DNA from: Nevskia sp.
Lineage (GTDB): Bacteria > Pseudomonadota > Gammaproteobacteria > Nevskiales > Nevskiaceae
DNA: 64,000 bases
NCBI GenBank assembly: GCA_019689635.1
Contig: JADGHB010000005.1
Span: 25,187 to 89,186, forward strand
Direction of reading: 5' to 3'
Shown: positions 46,141 through 54,452 of the stretch, piece after piece
Numbering within the stretch: the first letter of the stretch is position 1
Layout of the letters: every line of letters begins with the position of its first letter
Notes under the pieces: generated by a model
What the model saw: only the letters and a program-made list of their open reading frames with translations
What the model was told of the DNA's origin: nothing
Databases searched by the model: none
Translations under genes and position numbers: made by a program

Positions 46141-46176
46141 CGGGCGCGGAGCGAGGCTTTGCGTCCCGCCCGTTTT
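46141..46176 (+). terminator. Possible terminator after the repeat protein
   Basis: CGGGCG (46141-46146) pairs with CGCCCG (46167-46172), followed directly by TTTT. The stem is short and the loop long, so this is only moderately convincing. It would end transcription of the repeat-protein gene before the Spy-like gene. Confidence 0.4.
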
Positions 46177-46201
46177 CGGTCCGAACATCGCGGAGGAAGT
46201 C

Positions 46202-46627
46202 GTGAATCTGCAGCGTTTCTCCCTTGCTGGTTACGCATTGGTCGCTGTCATTCTGCTCGGCGGCTCGGGGCTCGCCCAGGCCCAGACCGAAGCCGCGCCC
46301 GCTGCCGGCGCCTGGCAGCCGCCGCCGCCCGAACAGGTGACGGACTGGCTGGCGGGCAAGCTCCAGCTGAGCGACGACCAGAAAAATCAGATCACCCCGA
46401 TCATCGCCGACCGCCAGCAGAAGCTCGCGGCCATCCGGGCCGACACCACGCTGCGCCAGGGGCAGAAACTGCGTCAGATGAAAGCGGTGTACGACGACAG
46501 CGACCGCCGCATCGAGGCGGTGCTGAGCGACGCGCAGAAACAGCAGTACGCGGCGCTCAAGGCGCAGATGCGCCAGCAGTTCCAGGAGCGCCTGCAGCAG
46601 CGCCGGGCCGCCGCCGCCGGCGGCTGA
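46202..46627 (+). CDS. Spy/CpxP-like periplasmic protein
   Basis: The 141-residue exported protein has a signal peptide (about 1-27, LAQAQ cleavage) and a helical, Gln/Arg-rich mature part with KLQLSDDQKNQITPIIADRQQKLAAIR and VLSDAQKQQYAALKAQMRQQ. These are the two LTxxQ-like motifs of the Spy/CpxP family of periplasmic chaperones. It starts with GTG at 46202, with GGAGGA six bases upstream. No Cpx two-component system is adjacent. It converges on the transsulfuration gene. Confidence 0.72.
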   Translation: MNLQRFSLAGYALVAVILLGGSGLAQAQTEAAPAAGAWQPPPPEQVTDWLAGKLQLSDDQKNQITPIIADRQQKLAAIRADTTLRQGQKLRQMKAVYDDSDRRIEAVLSDAQKQQYAALKAQMRQQFQERLQQRRAAAAGG

Positions 46628-46651
46628 GGGCCGCGTCTGGCGAATGGGGGC

Positions 46652-47830
46652 TTAGCTCAGGGCCTGGTCGAGATCCGCTTTCAGGTCCTCGTAATCCTCG
46701 ATGCCCACCGACAGCCGGCACAGACTGTCGGAGAGGCCCAGTCGCGCGCGGGTTTCCGCCGGCACGCTGGCATGGGTCATGATCGCGGGATGTTCGATTA
46801 GGCTTTCGACGCCGCCCAGTGATTCGGCGAGCGTGAACAGCTCGCAGCGTTCCAGGAAGCGCCGCGCTTCCTCGAGTCCCCCTTTGAGTTCGAGCGAGAT
46901 CATGCCGCCGAAGGCGGGCTGCCCGCGCGGATCGCGCATCTGCCGTTTGGCGAGCGCATGCTGCGGATGCGAGGGCAGGCCCGGATAGCGCACGCGCGCG
47001 ATCTTGGGGTGCCGTTCCAGCCAGCCGGCCAGCGCCAGCGCGGTTTCGCAGTGGCGCGCCATGCGCAGCGCCAGGGTCTTCACGCCGCGCAGGGCGAGGA
47101 AAGCGTCGAACGGCCCCGCCACCGCGCCCACCGCGTTGTGCAGGAAGGCGAGGCGCCGGGCCAGTTCCGCGTCGTCGCCCACGACCAGGATGCCGCCGAC
47201 CATATCGGAATGACCGTTGAGATACTTGGTCGCCGAGTGCATGACCAGGTCGAAGCCGTGCTCCAGCGGTCTTTGTAGATAGGGACTGGCGAAGGTGTTG
47301 TCCGCGGCGGCGAGGATCCCGTGCCGGCGCGCGATCGCCGCCAGGGCCTCGAGATCGGCGAGCTTGAGCAGCGGATTGCTGGGCGTCTCCACCCAGAGCA
47401 GGCGTGTCTCCGGCCGGATCGCCGCTGCGACGTTCTGCGGGTCGCGCAGATCGACGAAGGAGAATTTCAAGCCCGCGGAGGTTGCGCGCACCCGCGCGAA
47501 CAGGCGGTAAGTCCCGCCGTACATGTCGTCGGCGGCGATCACGTGCGAGCCGGCCGGCAACAGATCGAGCAGTGTCGCGGTGGCCGCCATGCCGGAAGCG
47601 AAGGCGTAGCCGCGCCGGCCCGACTCCAGATCGGCCACGCACCGCTCGTAAGCCTCACGGGTGGGATTCTGGGTGCGCGAATACTCGTAGCCCTTGTGCC
47701 GGCCCGGCGACTCCTGGGCATAGGTGGAACTGAGATAAATCGGCGGCATCACCGCGCCGGTGGTGGCCTCGGGCGCCTGGCCGGCATGGACCGTGCGGGT
47801 CGCGAAACCGGCGTGCTGGGGTTCGGGCAT
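46652..47830 (-). CDS. Cystathionine gamma-lyase/gamma-synthase family PLP enzyme
   Basis: The 392-residue fold-type I PLP enzyme of the Cys/Met metabolism family has YSRTQNPTREAYERCVADLE, ASGMAATATLLDLL, DDMYGGTYRLF, WVETPSNPLL, the PLP lysine in HSATKYLNGHSDMVGG, and SLGGVESLIEHPAIMTHAS. It starts at ATG 47830, four bases after the stop of the cystathionine beta-synthase gene. This pairing indicates reverse transsulfuration, so cystathionine gamma-lyase (cystathionine to cysteine) is the best guess. Confidence 0.9.
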   Translation of the reverse strand: MPEPQHAGFATRTVHAGQAPEATTGAVMPPIYLSSTYAQESPGRHKGYEYSRTQNPTREAYERCVADLESGRRGYAFASGMAATATLLDLLPAGSHVIAADDMYGGTYRLFARVRATSAGLKFSFVDLRDPQNVAAAIRPETRLLWVETPSNPLLKLADLEALAAIARRHGILAAADNTFASPYLQRPLEHGFDLVMHSATKYLNGHSDMVGGILVVGDDAELARRLAFLHNAVGAVAGPFDAFLALRGVKTLALRMARHCETALALAGWLERHPKIARVRYPGLPSHPQHALAKRQMRDPRGQPAFGGMISLELKGGLEEARRFLERCELFTLAESLGGVESLIEHPAIMTHASVPAETRARLGLSDSLCRLSVGIEDYEDLKADLDQALS

Positions 47831-47834
47831 GGCT

Positions 47835-49217
47835 TCAACCCATCTGTTTGCGCAAGTAGTTGAGCAGGTCGATCTTGGTGATGAGGCCGATGAACTTGCC
47901 GTGCTCGGCGACGATCGCCACGTGGTCGTGCTGGAAGATCGGCAGCAGCGCCGACACCGGCGCATCGGGCGCAATGGTTTCGAGATCGGTCACCATGGCG
48001 GTGGACACCGCGTCTTTGAAGCGTGCGGGATCGGCGTGCACGTGCATCAGCAGGTCGGACTCGTCCACGATGCCGACCACGCGGTCGCCGTCCATCACCG
48101 GGATTTGAGAGACGTCGTAAAGCCTCATGCGCCGGTAAGCGAGCAGCAGCGTGTCGTCGGGCTTGAGCGTCACCGCGCCGCCTTCCTGGTAGCGGCGCAC
48201 GATCAGGTCCAACAGGTTGCCGCGGCGCGGGCGTTCCAGCAGTCCCTGGTCGAACATCCAGTAATCGTTGTACATCTTGGTCAGATACTTGTTGCCGGAG
48301 TCGCAGACGAAGCTCACCACGCGCTTGGGCGCGGTCTGCTCGCGGCAGTAGCGCAAGGCCGCGGCGATCAGCGTGCCGGTCGAGGAACCGCCGAGGATGC
48401 CCTCGCGGCGCAGCAGCTCGCGCGCCGTGTGGAAACTCTCGGCGTCGGAGATTTCGTAGGCGTGCCGCACCCGGGAGAGATCGCAGTTGGGCGGGACGAA
48501 ATCCTCGCCGATGCCCTCGACCAGCCAGCTTCCGGCTTCCTGGCGGATGTTCCCGGTGCGCACCACGTCGGCCAGCACCGAGCCGAGCGGGTCGGCCAGC
48601 ACCAGTTCCACGTGCGGCGCCACGCGGGCGAAGTAGCGCGACAGGCCGGTGAGCGTGCCCCCGGAGCCCACGCCGCAGACCACCGCGTCCAGCATGTGGT
48701 CCATTTGCGCCCAGATCTCCGGTCCCGTGGTCGCTTCGTGGGCCAGCGGGTTGGCGGGGTTGGCGAACTGGTTGACGTAGAACGCGCCGGGGATCTCCCG
48801 CGCCAGGCGCTCGGCCAGGTCCTGGTAATACTCGGGATGTCCTTTGCCCACGTCGCTGCGCGTCAGGCGGATCTCGGCGCCGAGCGCTTTCAGGTGCAGG
48901 ATTTTCTCCTGCGCCATCTTGTCCGGGATGACCAGGATCAGCCGGTAGCCTTTCTGTGCGGCCACGAGCGCCAGACCCAGACCGGTATTCCCCGCGGTGG
49001 CCTCGATCAGGGTCGAAGGCGGCCTGGCGCCGGGCTTGAGTTTGCCCTCGCGCTCGGCGGCCTCAATCATGGACAGGCCGATGCGGTCCTTGATCGAGCC
49101 GGTGGGATTCTGGTTTTCCAGCTTGACGAACAGCCGGCAACGCCCGGTGTCCAGGTTTTTCAGTTCCACCAGCGGGGTGTTGCCGATGGTGTCGATGATG
49201 GAGCCGGCGGCAGTCAT
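47835..49217 (-). CDS. Cystathionine beta-synthase with C-terminal CBS pair
   Basis: The 460-residue fold-type II PLP enzyme condenses serine and homocysteine to cystathionine. It has the PLP lysine Lys43 in NQNPTGSIKDRIGL, IEATAGNTGLGLALVAA, the phosphate loop GVGSGGTLTGLSRYF, and GSSTGTLIAAALRY. Two CBS motifs follow (about 335-460), which in animal enzymes bind AdoMet. The full-length catalytic plus CBS layout resembles eukaryotic CBS more than CysK/CysM. Co-oriented with the gamma-lyase-type gene 4 bp downstream. Confidence 0.92.
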   Translation of the reverse strand: MTAAGSIIDTIGNTPLVELKNLDTGRCRLFVKLENQNPTGSIKDRIGLSMIEAAEREGKLKPGARPPSTLIEATAGNTGLGLALVAAQKGYRLILVIPDKMAQEKILHLKALGAEIRLTRSDVGKGHPEYYQDLAERLAREIPGAFYVNQFANPANPLAHEATTGPEIWAQMDHMLDAVVCGVGSGGTLTGLSRYFARVAPHVELVLADPLGSVLADVVRTGNIRQEAGSWLVEGIGEDFVPPNCDLSRVRHAYEISDAESFHTARELLRREGILGGSSTGTLIAAALRYCREQTAPKRVVSFVCDSGNKYLTKMYNDYWMFDQGLLERPRRGNLLDLIVRRYQEGGAVTLKPDDTLLLAYRRMRLYDVSQIPVMDGDRVVGIVDESDLLMHVHADPARFKDAVSTAMVTDLETIAPDAPVSALLPIFQHDHVAIVAEHGKFIGLITKIDLLNYLRKQMG

Positions 49218-49250
49218 CGTCCCTCCGGGAATTTGCGCTCCCGATGCGCC

Positions 49251-49275
49251 AGCCTAGCACGGCGCCTGCTAGGCT
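49251..49275. promoter_or_regulatory. Perfect inverted repeat between cbs and orn
   Basis: AGCCTAGCA (49251-49259) and TGCTAGGCT (49267-49275) form a perfect 9-bp inverted repeat with a 7-base spacer, centred in the 66-bp gap between divergent cbs and orn, just before the orn start. The size and symmetry fit a dimeric operator for a repressor of the transsulfuration pair, or a hairpin in the orn leader. Confidence 0.45.
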
Positions 49276-49283
49276 AAGAACCG

Positions 49284-49841
49284 ATGAAGCCCGACCCGAA
49301 CAATCTGATCTGGATCGACCTGGAGATGACCGGCCTGGTGCCGGAGACTCACCGCATCATCGAGATCGCCACCCTGGTCACCGACAGCGCGCTCAACGTG
49401 CTGGCCGAAGGTCCCGTCTTGGCCGTGCATCAGCCGGAGGCGGAGCTGGCGAAGATGGACGAGTGGAACGTGCGGCAACACGGCAAGTCCGGCCTCGTGA
49501 GCCGCGTGCGCGCCAGCCGCATCGGCGAGGCCGAGGCGGAGGCGCGCACCCTGGAGTTCCTCGCGCATTGGGTGCCGGCGGGCCAGTCGCCGATGTGCGG
49601 CAATTCCATCTGCCAGGACCGCCGCTTCCTGGCGCGCTGGATGCCGCGGCTGGAGGCGTACTTCCATTACCGCAACCTCGACGTCTCCACCCTCAAGGAG
49701 CTGTGCCAGCGTTGGGCGCCGGAGATCGCCAAGGGGTTCAGCAAGGAAAGCAAGCATCTCGCGCTGGACGACATCCGCGATTCGATCGCCGAACTGCGTT
49801 ACTACCGCGAGCGGTTTCTGCGGCTGCCGGCGGCAAGCTGA
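49284..49841 (+). CDS. orn: Oligoribonuclease
   Basis: The 185-residue DEDDh 3'-5' exoribonuclease degrades dinucleotides, including pGpG from c-di-GMP turnover. It has Exo [22 protein letters not shown], Exo [35 protein letters not shown], and Exo III with [19 protein letters not shown]. Standard length. Essential in many gammaproteobacteria. It converges on phoQ with one base between stop codons. Confidence 0.97.
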   Translation: MKPDPNNLIWIDLEMTGLVPETHRIIEIATLVTDSALNVLAEGPVLAVHQPEAELAKMDEWNVRQHGKSGLVSRVRASRIGEAEAEARTLEFLAHWVPAGQSPMCGNSICQDRRFLARWMPRLEAYFHYRNLDVSTLKELCQRWAPEIAKGFSKESKHLALDDIRDSIAELRYYRERFLRLPAAS

Positions 49842-49842
49842 G

Positions 49843-51192
49843 CTACACGCTGAGCTTCACGTCCACCTGCGCGCCGCCCAGCTCGGAGCGACCGAGCGCG
49901 ATCTCCCCGTCGTACACGCGCACCAGCTCGGCCACCGCGCCGAGGCCGATGCCCTGGCCGGGCGTGAGGCTGTCGGCGCGCACGCCGCGCTGCAAGAGCT
50001 GTTCGGCGTCGGGCGGGAAACCGGGCCCGTCGTCCTCCACGCGCAGGCGCAGTTCGCGGCTGGCCAGCCGCGCGCCGACGCGAATGCGACGGCGGCACCA
50101 CTTGCCGGCGTTGTCCATCAGGTTGCCGAGCAGCTCGTAGAGATCGCCTTCGTCGGCGCGTGCGCGCAGCGGGTCGGCGATGTCGAGCTCGAACTGCGGC
50201 GATTTGTCGGCATAGACCTTGGTGAGCGCGGCGGCGAGCTTTTCGGCCAGCGGCCGCAGACGTACCGGCTCGGCCAGGGTGCGGCGGCCCGCGGCGGCGG
50301 CCTTGCGCAACTGGTGCTCGGTGATCGCCTGAATCTGGGCGAGAGGTTCGGAGAGCTTCTGCCGCAGCGCCGGCGCGGTGCCGGGGTCGTCCACCACGCC
50401 GCGCAGCACCGCCAGCGGCGTTTTGAGGCTATGCGCCAGGTCGTCCAGCGCGTTGCGGTAGCGCGTCTGCTGGTTGCGCTCGCTCTGGATCATGGCGTTG
50501 AGCCCTTGAGCCAGGGGCCGCAACTCGTCGGGATAGGAGGATTCGATGCGGGTCTGCTCGCCGCTTTCGATGCGCTGCAATTCGCCGGCCAGCCGGCGCA
50601 GCGGCTGCAGGCCCCAGCGCAGCACCAGCAGTTGCAGCAGCATCAGCACCGCTCCGGCGCCGCCCAGACCGAACCACAGCGTGCGGCGGAAGACGCCGAG
50701 CTGGGTTCGATAAGGCGTGTCGTCCTCGATGACCGCCACGGTGTAGCGCCGCGGCCGGGGCGTGCTGCGGAACAGGTGCAAGCCCCCGGTGTCGGCCGCC
50801 CAGCGCACGCCATAGGCCAGCACGAAGCGGTCCTCGAGTTCGAGGAACTGGCTGTCGCCGACGCCGGGCGCCTGGATCTGCGGCACTTCGCCCTCGAAAT
50901 TGGGCGAGCGCCAGATCACCTTGCCGTGCGCATCGAAAATCAGCGCCTGCAGTCCGGACTGCGGATGGGCCAGGCGCGGATCGGGCAGGGCGTTCGGCGG
51001 GATGGCCAGCGTCTGGCTCTCGCCGGTATCGGCGGCGCCCAGCAGGGCATAGACCAGACCCTGCATCTTGTCGCGCTGCACCTGCTGCGCGGCGCTGCGG
51101 AACGCCTGCTCCAAGGCTTCGCCGGACAGCAACATGAACACCGCCAGCACCAGGCTGGCGGCGAACAGCAGGCGGGCGCGGAGCGACTTCAT
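49843..51192 (-). CDS. phoQ: PhoQ-like sensor histidine kinase
   Basis: The 449-residue membrane kinase has helix 1 (about 8-24), a periplasmic sensor (25-170) with PhoQ-like acidic segments (VIEDDTPY), helix 2 (172-193), a HAMP-like linker, the phospho-acceptor His254 in LAHSLKTPLAVLRG, and the ATPase N-box LMDNAGKW. The His box and N-box follow the PhoQ type. It would phosphorylate the PhoP-like regulator encoded 93 bp upstream and respond to divalent cations, pH or cationic peptides. The ATG at 51192 places helix 1 correctly. Confidence 0.9.
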   Translation of the reverse strand: MKSLRARLLFAASLVLAVFMLLSGEALEQAFRSAAQQVQRDKMQGLVYALLGAADTGESQTLAIPPNALPDPRLAHPQSGLQALIFDAHGKVIWRSPNFEGEVPQIQAPGVGDSQFLELEDRFVLAYGVRWAADTGGLHLFRSTPRPRRYTVAVIEDDTPYRTQLGVFRRTLWFGLGGAGAVLMLLQLLVLRWGLQPLRRLAGELQRIESGEQTRIESSYPDELRPLAQGLNAMIQSERNQQTRYRNALDDLAHSLKTPLAVLRGVVDDPGTAPALRQKLSEPLAQIQAITEHQLRKAAAAGRRTLAEPVRLRPLAEKLAAALTKVYADKSPQFELDIADPLRARADEGDLYELLGNLMDNAGKWCRRRIRVGARLASRELRLRVEDDGPGFPPDAEQLLQRGVRADSLTPGQGIGLGAVAELVRVYDGEIALGRSELGGAQVDVKLSV

Positions 51193-51285
51193 CGCGGCAT
51201 TGTAGGAGCGGCGCTCGCCGCGATCATGGGGAATCGGGCCGGGCCAGGTCGGGGCTTGCGCCCCTGCGACGCGCAAGGCCTGGTA

Positions 51286-51963
51286 TCAGGTCCGGGGCAG
51301 ATCCCAGCGGTAGCCGCTGCCGCGCAGGGTGGTGATGGGGTTGAGCTTGGCCTCGGGGTCGAGCTTGGCGCGCAGGCGGCGGATGAAGACTTCGATCACG
51401 TTGCTGTCGCGCTCTTCGTCTTCGCGGTACAGATGCTCGGTCAGCGTGGCCTTGGACACCACCTCGCCCGCGTGCAGCACCAGGTATTCCAGCACGCGGT
51501 ATTCGTAGGCGGTTAAGTCCACCGGCCGGCCGTCGAAGGTCACGGTCTTGGCGGCGGTGTCCAGCGCGATCGGCCCGCATTCGAACCGCGATTGCGACCA
51601 GCCGCCGCTGCGGCGCACCAGGGCGCGGGCGCGGGCCAGCAGCTCTTCGCGATGGAACGGCTTCACCAGGTAATCGTCGGCGCCGGCCTCCAGGCCCTCG
51701 ACCTTGTTCTGCCAGCCGTCGCGTGCGGTGAGGATCAGGATCGGATACTTGCGTCCGGCCTTGCGCGCTGCCTTGATGATGGAAAGGCCCGGCGTCTTCG
51801 GCAGGCCGAGGTCGATCACCGCCAGGTCCAGCGGGTATTCCACCGCCATGTACTGGCCTTGCTCGCCATCCGCGGCGTGGTCCACCGCGTAGCCTTCCTC
51901 GCTCAGATAGCGGACGACCTGCTGGCGCAGGGTGGGATCGTCTTCAATGACCAGGGCGCGCAT
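51286..51963 (-). CDS. phoP: PhoP-like response regulator (OmpR family)
   Basis: The 225-residue regulator has a receiver domain with acidic pocket D8/D9, phospho-acceptor Asp51 (AVIDLGLP) and Lys101 (YLVKPF), then a winged-helix DNA-binding domain (about 125-225; LTAYEYRVLEYLVLHAGEVVSKATL, SNVIEVFIRRLRAKLD). Its MRALVIEDDPTLRQQV start and GLSIIKAAR match PhoP. It sits between a PepSY-like gene and phoQ. A direct-repeat PhoP box before the first gene of the operon suggests autoregulation. Confidence 0.93.
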   Translation of the reverse strand: MRALVIEDDPTLRQQVVRYLSEEGYAVDHAADGEQGQYMAVEYPLDLAVIDLGLPKTPGLSIIKAARKAGRKYPILILTARDGWQNKVEGLEAGADDYLVKPFHREELLARARALVRRSGGWSQSRFECGPIALDTAAKTVTFDGRPVDLTAYEYRVLEYLVLHAGEVVSKATLTEHLYREDEERDSNVIEVFIRRLRAKLDPEAKLNPITTLRGSGYRWDLPRT

Positions 51964-52014
51964 CGTTCATTCCTCGAGTGCTTGCGTGGCTTGGCACGGA
52001 ATTCCACCTGGGGT

Positions 52015-52431
52015 TTAACCGCCGGGAACGAACACCGAACGCACTTCGCCGTTTTTCAGCACGCGCACGCGGTAGCCGTTCTCGGCGGGTTCCACCGCCA
52101 GCACGCGGCCGCCGCCATTGATTTGCTGGGCGCGCTGTGCGGCCTCGCCGGGCGACAGGCTGGGTCGCGGCGGCGGCAGGAACTCCGGTCGCGAGATTTG
52201 CGGCGGGGGTTGACGCTGTGGCAGCGGCGGCGATGGGGCCTGGCCACGCGGCACCGCAGCGGGCGGTCGCGGCGGCGCGGGGAATGCCGGCGCTCGCGGC
52301 GCGCCGCGGTTCTCGCGCGGGGCTTCCAGGCGCATGCGCCCACCCCACTGCGGCGCGGCGAGTGCCGGCTGCAGCAGAAGTCCACCGACGAGAATGGCCA
52401 AGGGAATGGCGAACGCGGCCGGGCGAGGCAT
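52015..52431 (-). CDS. Exported proline-rich protein with PepSY-like C-terminus
   Basis: The 138-residue protein has a signal peptide (about 1-25, cut after ALA), a Pro/Arg-rich low-complexity middle (about 35-95) and a short PepSY-like end (LSPGEAAQRAQQINGGGRVL, GYRVRVLKNGEVRSVFV). Small PepSY proteins often precede PhoP-type systems and may tune the sensor in the periplasm. It lies 52 bp upstream of phoP and 22 bp after the glycine-zipper gene. Confidence 0.78.
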   Translation of the reverse strand: MPRPAAFAIPLAILVGGLLLQPALAAPQWGGRMRLEAPRENRGAPRAPAFPAPPRPPAAVPRGQAPSPPLPQRQPPPQISRPEFLPPPRPSLSPGEAAQRAQQINGGGRVLAVEPAENGYRVRVLKNGEVRSVFVPGG

Positions 52432-52452
52432 GACCTTACTTCAGGCGCTCCA

Positions 52453-53010
52453 TCAATAGGCGGCCGGCGCCACGTTGACGTTGACCAGCAGGCGCGGGCC
52501 CGGATCGTAGGGCAGCCGGGTGCGGTAGATGCGCCCGCCGTAGCGATAAGTCACGTCGTAGCCGTCGGGCCGTTGTTCGTAATGGACGTCGTTGACCACG
52601 GTGCAGCGCTGCTGATAGCCCACTTGCTGGCCGGCGCTGGCGCGCGCGATGTTGTTGCCGACGCTGGCGCCGACCACCGCGCCCAGGCCGGTGGCGATGG
52701 CGTTGCCGGACCCGCGGCCGATCTGATGGCCGACCACGCCGCCGACCAGGCCGCCGAGCAGCGTGCCGGCGAGCGAGTTGCCGTAGTCGTTGTAGACCAC
52801 CTGTTGCTGATAACACTCCTGGCGCGGCGTGATCACCCGCACCTGGCGATAGACCGGCGTGCTGCTCAGCACTTCGGCGTAAGCCTGATCGGACGGGTAG
52901 TTAACGCCGCCGGCGTCATAGGGATAGGCCAGCGCCGGGCCGCCGGCCAGCAACAATCCCGCGGCGGCGATCGCCGCGACGCTTCCGCTTCGCTTGCCGT
53001 GCTGGTCCAT
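52453..53010 (-). CDS. Glycine-zipper 2TM envelope protein
   Basis: The 185-residue exported protein has a signal peptide (about 13-28) and a glycine-zipper hairpin, GTLLGGLVGGVVGHQIGRG then ATGLGAVVGASVGNNIAR (about 96-132), of the SlyB/17-kDa-antigen type. A strand-rich end follows (YDVTYRYGGRIYRTRLPYDPG). It lacks an obvious lipobox Cys at the signal end. Related proteins sit in the outer membrane and respond to envelope stress; slyB is a PhoP target in enterics. First gene of the phoPQ operon here. Confidence 0.85.
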   Translation of the reverse strand: MDQHGKRSGSVAAIAAAGLLLAGGPALAYPYDAGGVNYPSDQAYAEVLSSTPVYRQVRVITPRQECYQQQVVYNDYGNSLAGTLLGGLVGGVVGHQIGRGSGNAIATGLGAVVGASVGNNIARASAGQQVGYQQRCTVVNDVHYEQRPDGYDVTYRYGGRIYRTRLPYDPGPRLLVNVNVAPAAY

Positions 53011-53054
53011 GTCGTGCTCCTGTCGGCGCGCCCTCTTGCGGCGCTACGGCTGGC

Positions 53055-53087
53055 AATTTACTGCGTCAAGCTGAATTGGTCCTGAAC
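53055..53087 (-). promoter_or_regulatory. Candidate PhoP box with -10 element
   Basis: On the minus strand, GTTCAG-GACCA-ATTCAG forms a 6-N5-6 direct repeat (53071-53087), the spacing of PhoP boxes. Ten bases further comes TAAATT (53055-53060), a good -10 box with no consensus -35, which fits an activator-dependent promoter. It drives the glycine-zipper, PepSY-like, phoP, phoQ genes. Confidence 0.55.
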
Positions 53088-53095
53088 CCCGCCGC

Positions 53096-54427
53096 TCACT
53101 TGCCCGCGGTGGCGAACTTCTGCAGTTGCTGCGGGCTGAAATACGAGGGCGCCTGCTCCCAGTCGTATTCGATCAGCTTGGGCTCCTCATTGGTCAGTCC
53201 GACCACCACGTAACGCCGCGACTGCAGGTCGTAATGCACCTGCACGCCGTTGACCACGACCGGCACGTTGGCGAAGCAGATCGGGTGCGCCTCCGAGAAG
53301 CGCCAGAACTGGTCGCGGTTGTCGTAGATGTCCTCGCCCAGCACCAGCCAGGAATCCTCGTCCAGGTAGAAAATGCGCTTCTTGTAGATGTGGCTGAAGC
53401 CCGGCCGCAGGTCGGCTTCCATGACCCACACGCGGTGCAGCTCGTAGCGCGCCAGATCCTGGTTGATGTGGCCGGGGTGGACGATGTCCCGGTATTTCAC
53501 CTGGTCGCTGTAGAGCCGGTAGTCGTTGTACGGCACGATCATCTCGCGCTTGCCCAAGAGCTTGACCGTGTAGCGGTCGAAGGGGCCGTTGAACATGTCG
53601 AGCTGGTCGTGGGTCATCAGGCCGTCGAACAGCGGATTGTCGTAGCCGACCTCGCCGATGCGTCGCACGCGGCCCAGCGCCGGGTTGTACTCCCACACGC
53701 CGGTCTGCTCCTTGATGCGGTCGATCGGCACGTGCAGCAGATCCGCCGTGCCCGCCTTGTTCGGCGGCGACAGCGTCTTCACCATGGCGTAGAGGTTCTG
53801 GTTGTTGAGCGTGGCGAGCGTGGTCTTGGGGTTGTTGTAGACGTAAGTCAGCTCGAGGTATTCGCGTTCCAGGATGTAGCTGCCATCCGGCTGGGTTTCG
53901 GCCGAGGCGATGTAGCCGCGGTAGCCCTTGGTGTTGTAGCGCATGATGTGGTTCCACATCACTTCCGTACCGTTCTTGGGAATCGGGAAGGGATAGCCCT
54001 GGGCGGCGCAGCAGAAGCCGTAGCCGTTGTCGGTGAGCGCAACCGCGGTGGCGTTTTTCCGGGTGGCGTCGTAGAACCACTGCGGATACGAGGCGCTGCG
54101 CCGACTGGGGTACACGATCATCTTGTAGTCGGGAAAGGTCTGGAACAGCGCCTGGTAGCCCTGCGCGAGCCGGTCGGCGTACTGCTTGTAGTTCTGCGCG
54201 GTGATGACGTACAGCGGCTTGTCGCCGGCGTAGGGGTTGGAGCCGCGCGGCATGTCTTTTTGCGGCAGTCCGCCGGTCCACGGCGGGATGGTGCCGTCCT
54301 TGTTGCCGGCTTTTTCCGCGCCGATCGGTGTGAGTACGGTGCCGAGCCTGGCCGCTTCCTCGGCGCTGACCTTGGCCCACAGTGGCACGGGCAGCGCCAG
54401 CAGGGCGATGGCGAGTGCGCGTTTCAT
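53096..54427 (-). CDS. DUF1329 outer-membrane lipoprotein-sorting-like protein
   Basis: The 443-residue exported protein has a signal peptide (1-18, LWAKVSA) and the DUF1329 domain: TVLTPIGAEKAGNKDGTIPPWTGG start, a KMIVYPSRRSASYPQW segment, and the C-terminal RVWVMEADLRPGFSHIYKKRIFYLDEDSW. The fold is LolB/LolA-like, with a hydrophobic pocket. DUF1329 genes are usually paired with MMPL/RND transporters, as here 25 bp downstream of one, probably handling a hydrophobic substrate across the periplasm. The DUF1302 and YCF48 partners common in such clusters are not present. Confidence 0.92.
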   Translation of the reverse strand: MKRALAIALLALPVPLWAKVSAEEAARLGTVLTPIGAEKAGNKDGTIPPWTGGLPQKDMPRGSNPYAGDKPLYVITAQNYKQYADRLAQGYQALFQTFPDYKMIVYPSRRSASYPQWFYDATRKNATAVALTDNGYGFCCAAQGYPFPIPKNGTEVMWNHIMRYNTKGYRGYIASAETQPDGSYILEREYLELTYVYNNPKTTLATLNNQNLYAMVKTLSPPNKAGTADLLHVPIDRIKEQTGVWEYNPALGRVRRIGEVGYDNPLFDGLMTHDQLDMFNGPFDRYTVKLLGKREMIVPYNDYRLYSDQVKYRDIVHPGHINQDLARYELHRVWVMEADLRPGFSHIYKKRIFYLDEDSWLVLGEDIYDNRDQFWRFSEAHPICFANVPVVVNGVQVHYDLQSRRYVVVGLTNEEPKLIEYDWEQAPSYFSPQQLQKFATAGK

Positions 54428-54452
54428 GATCTTTCTCTCCTTCGGCGACCCG

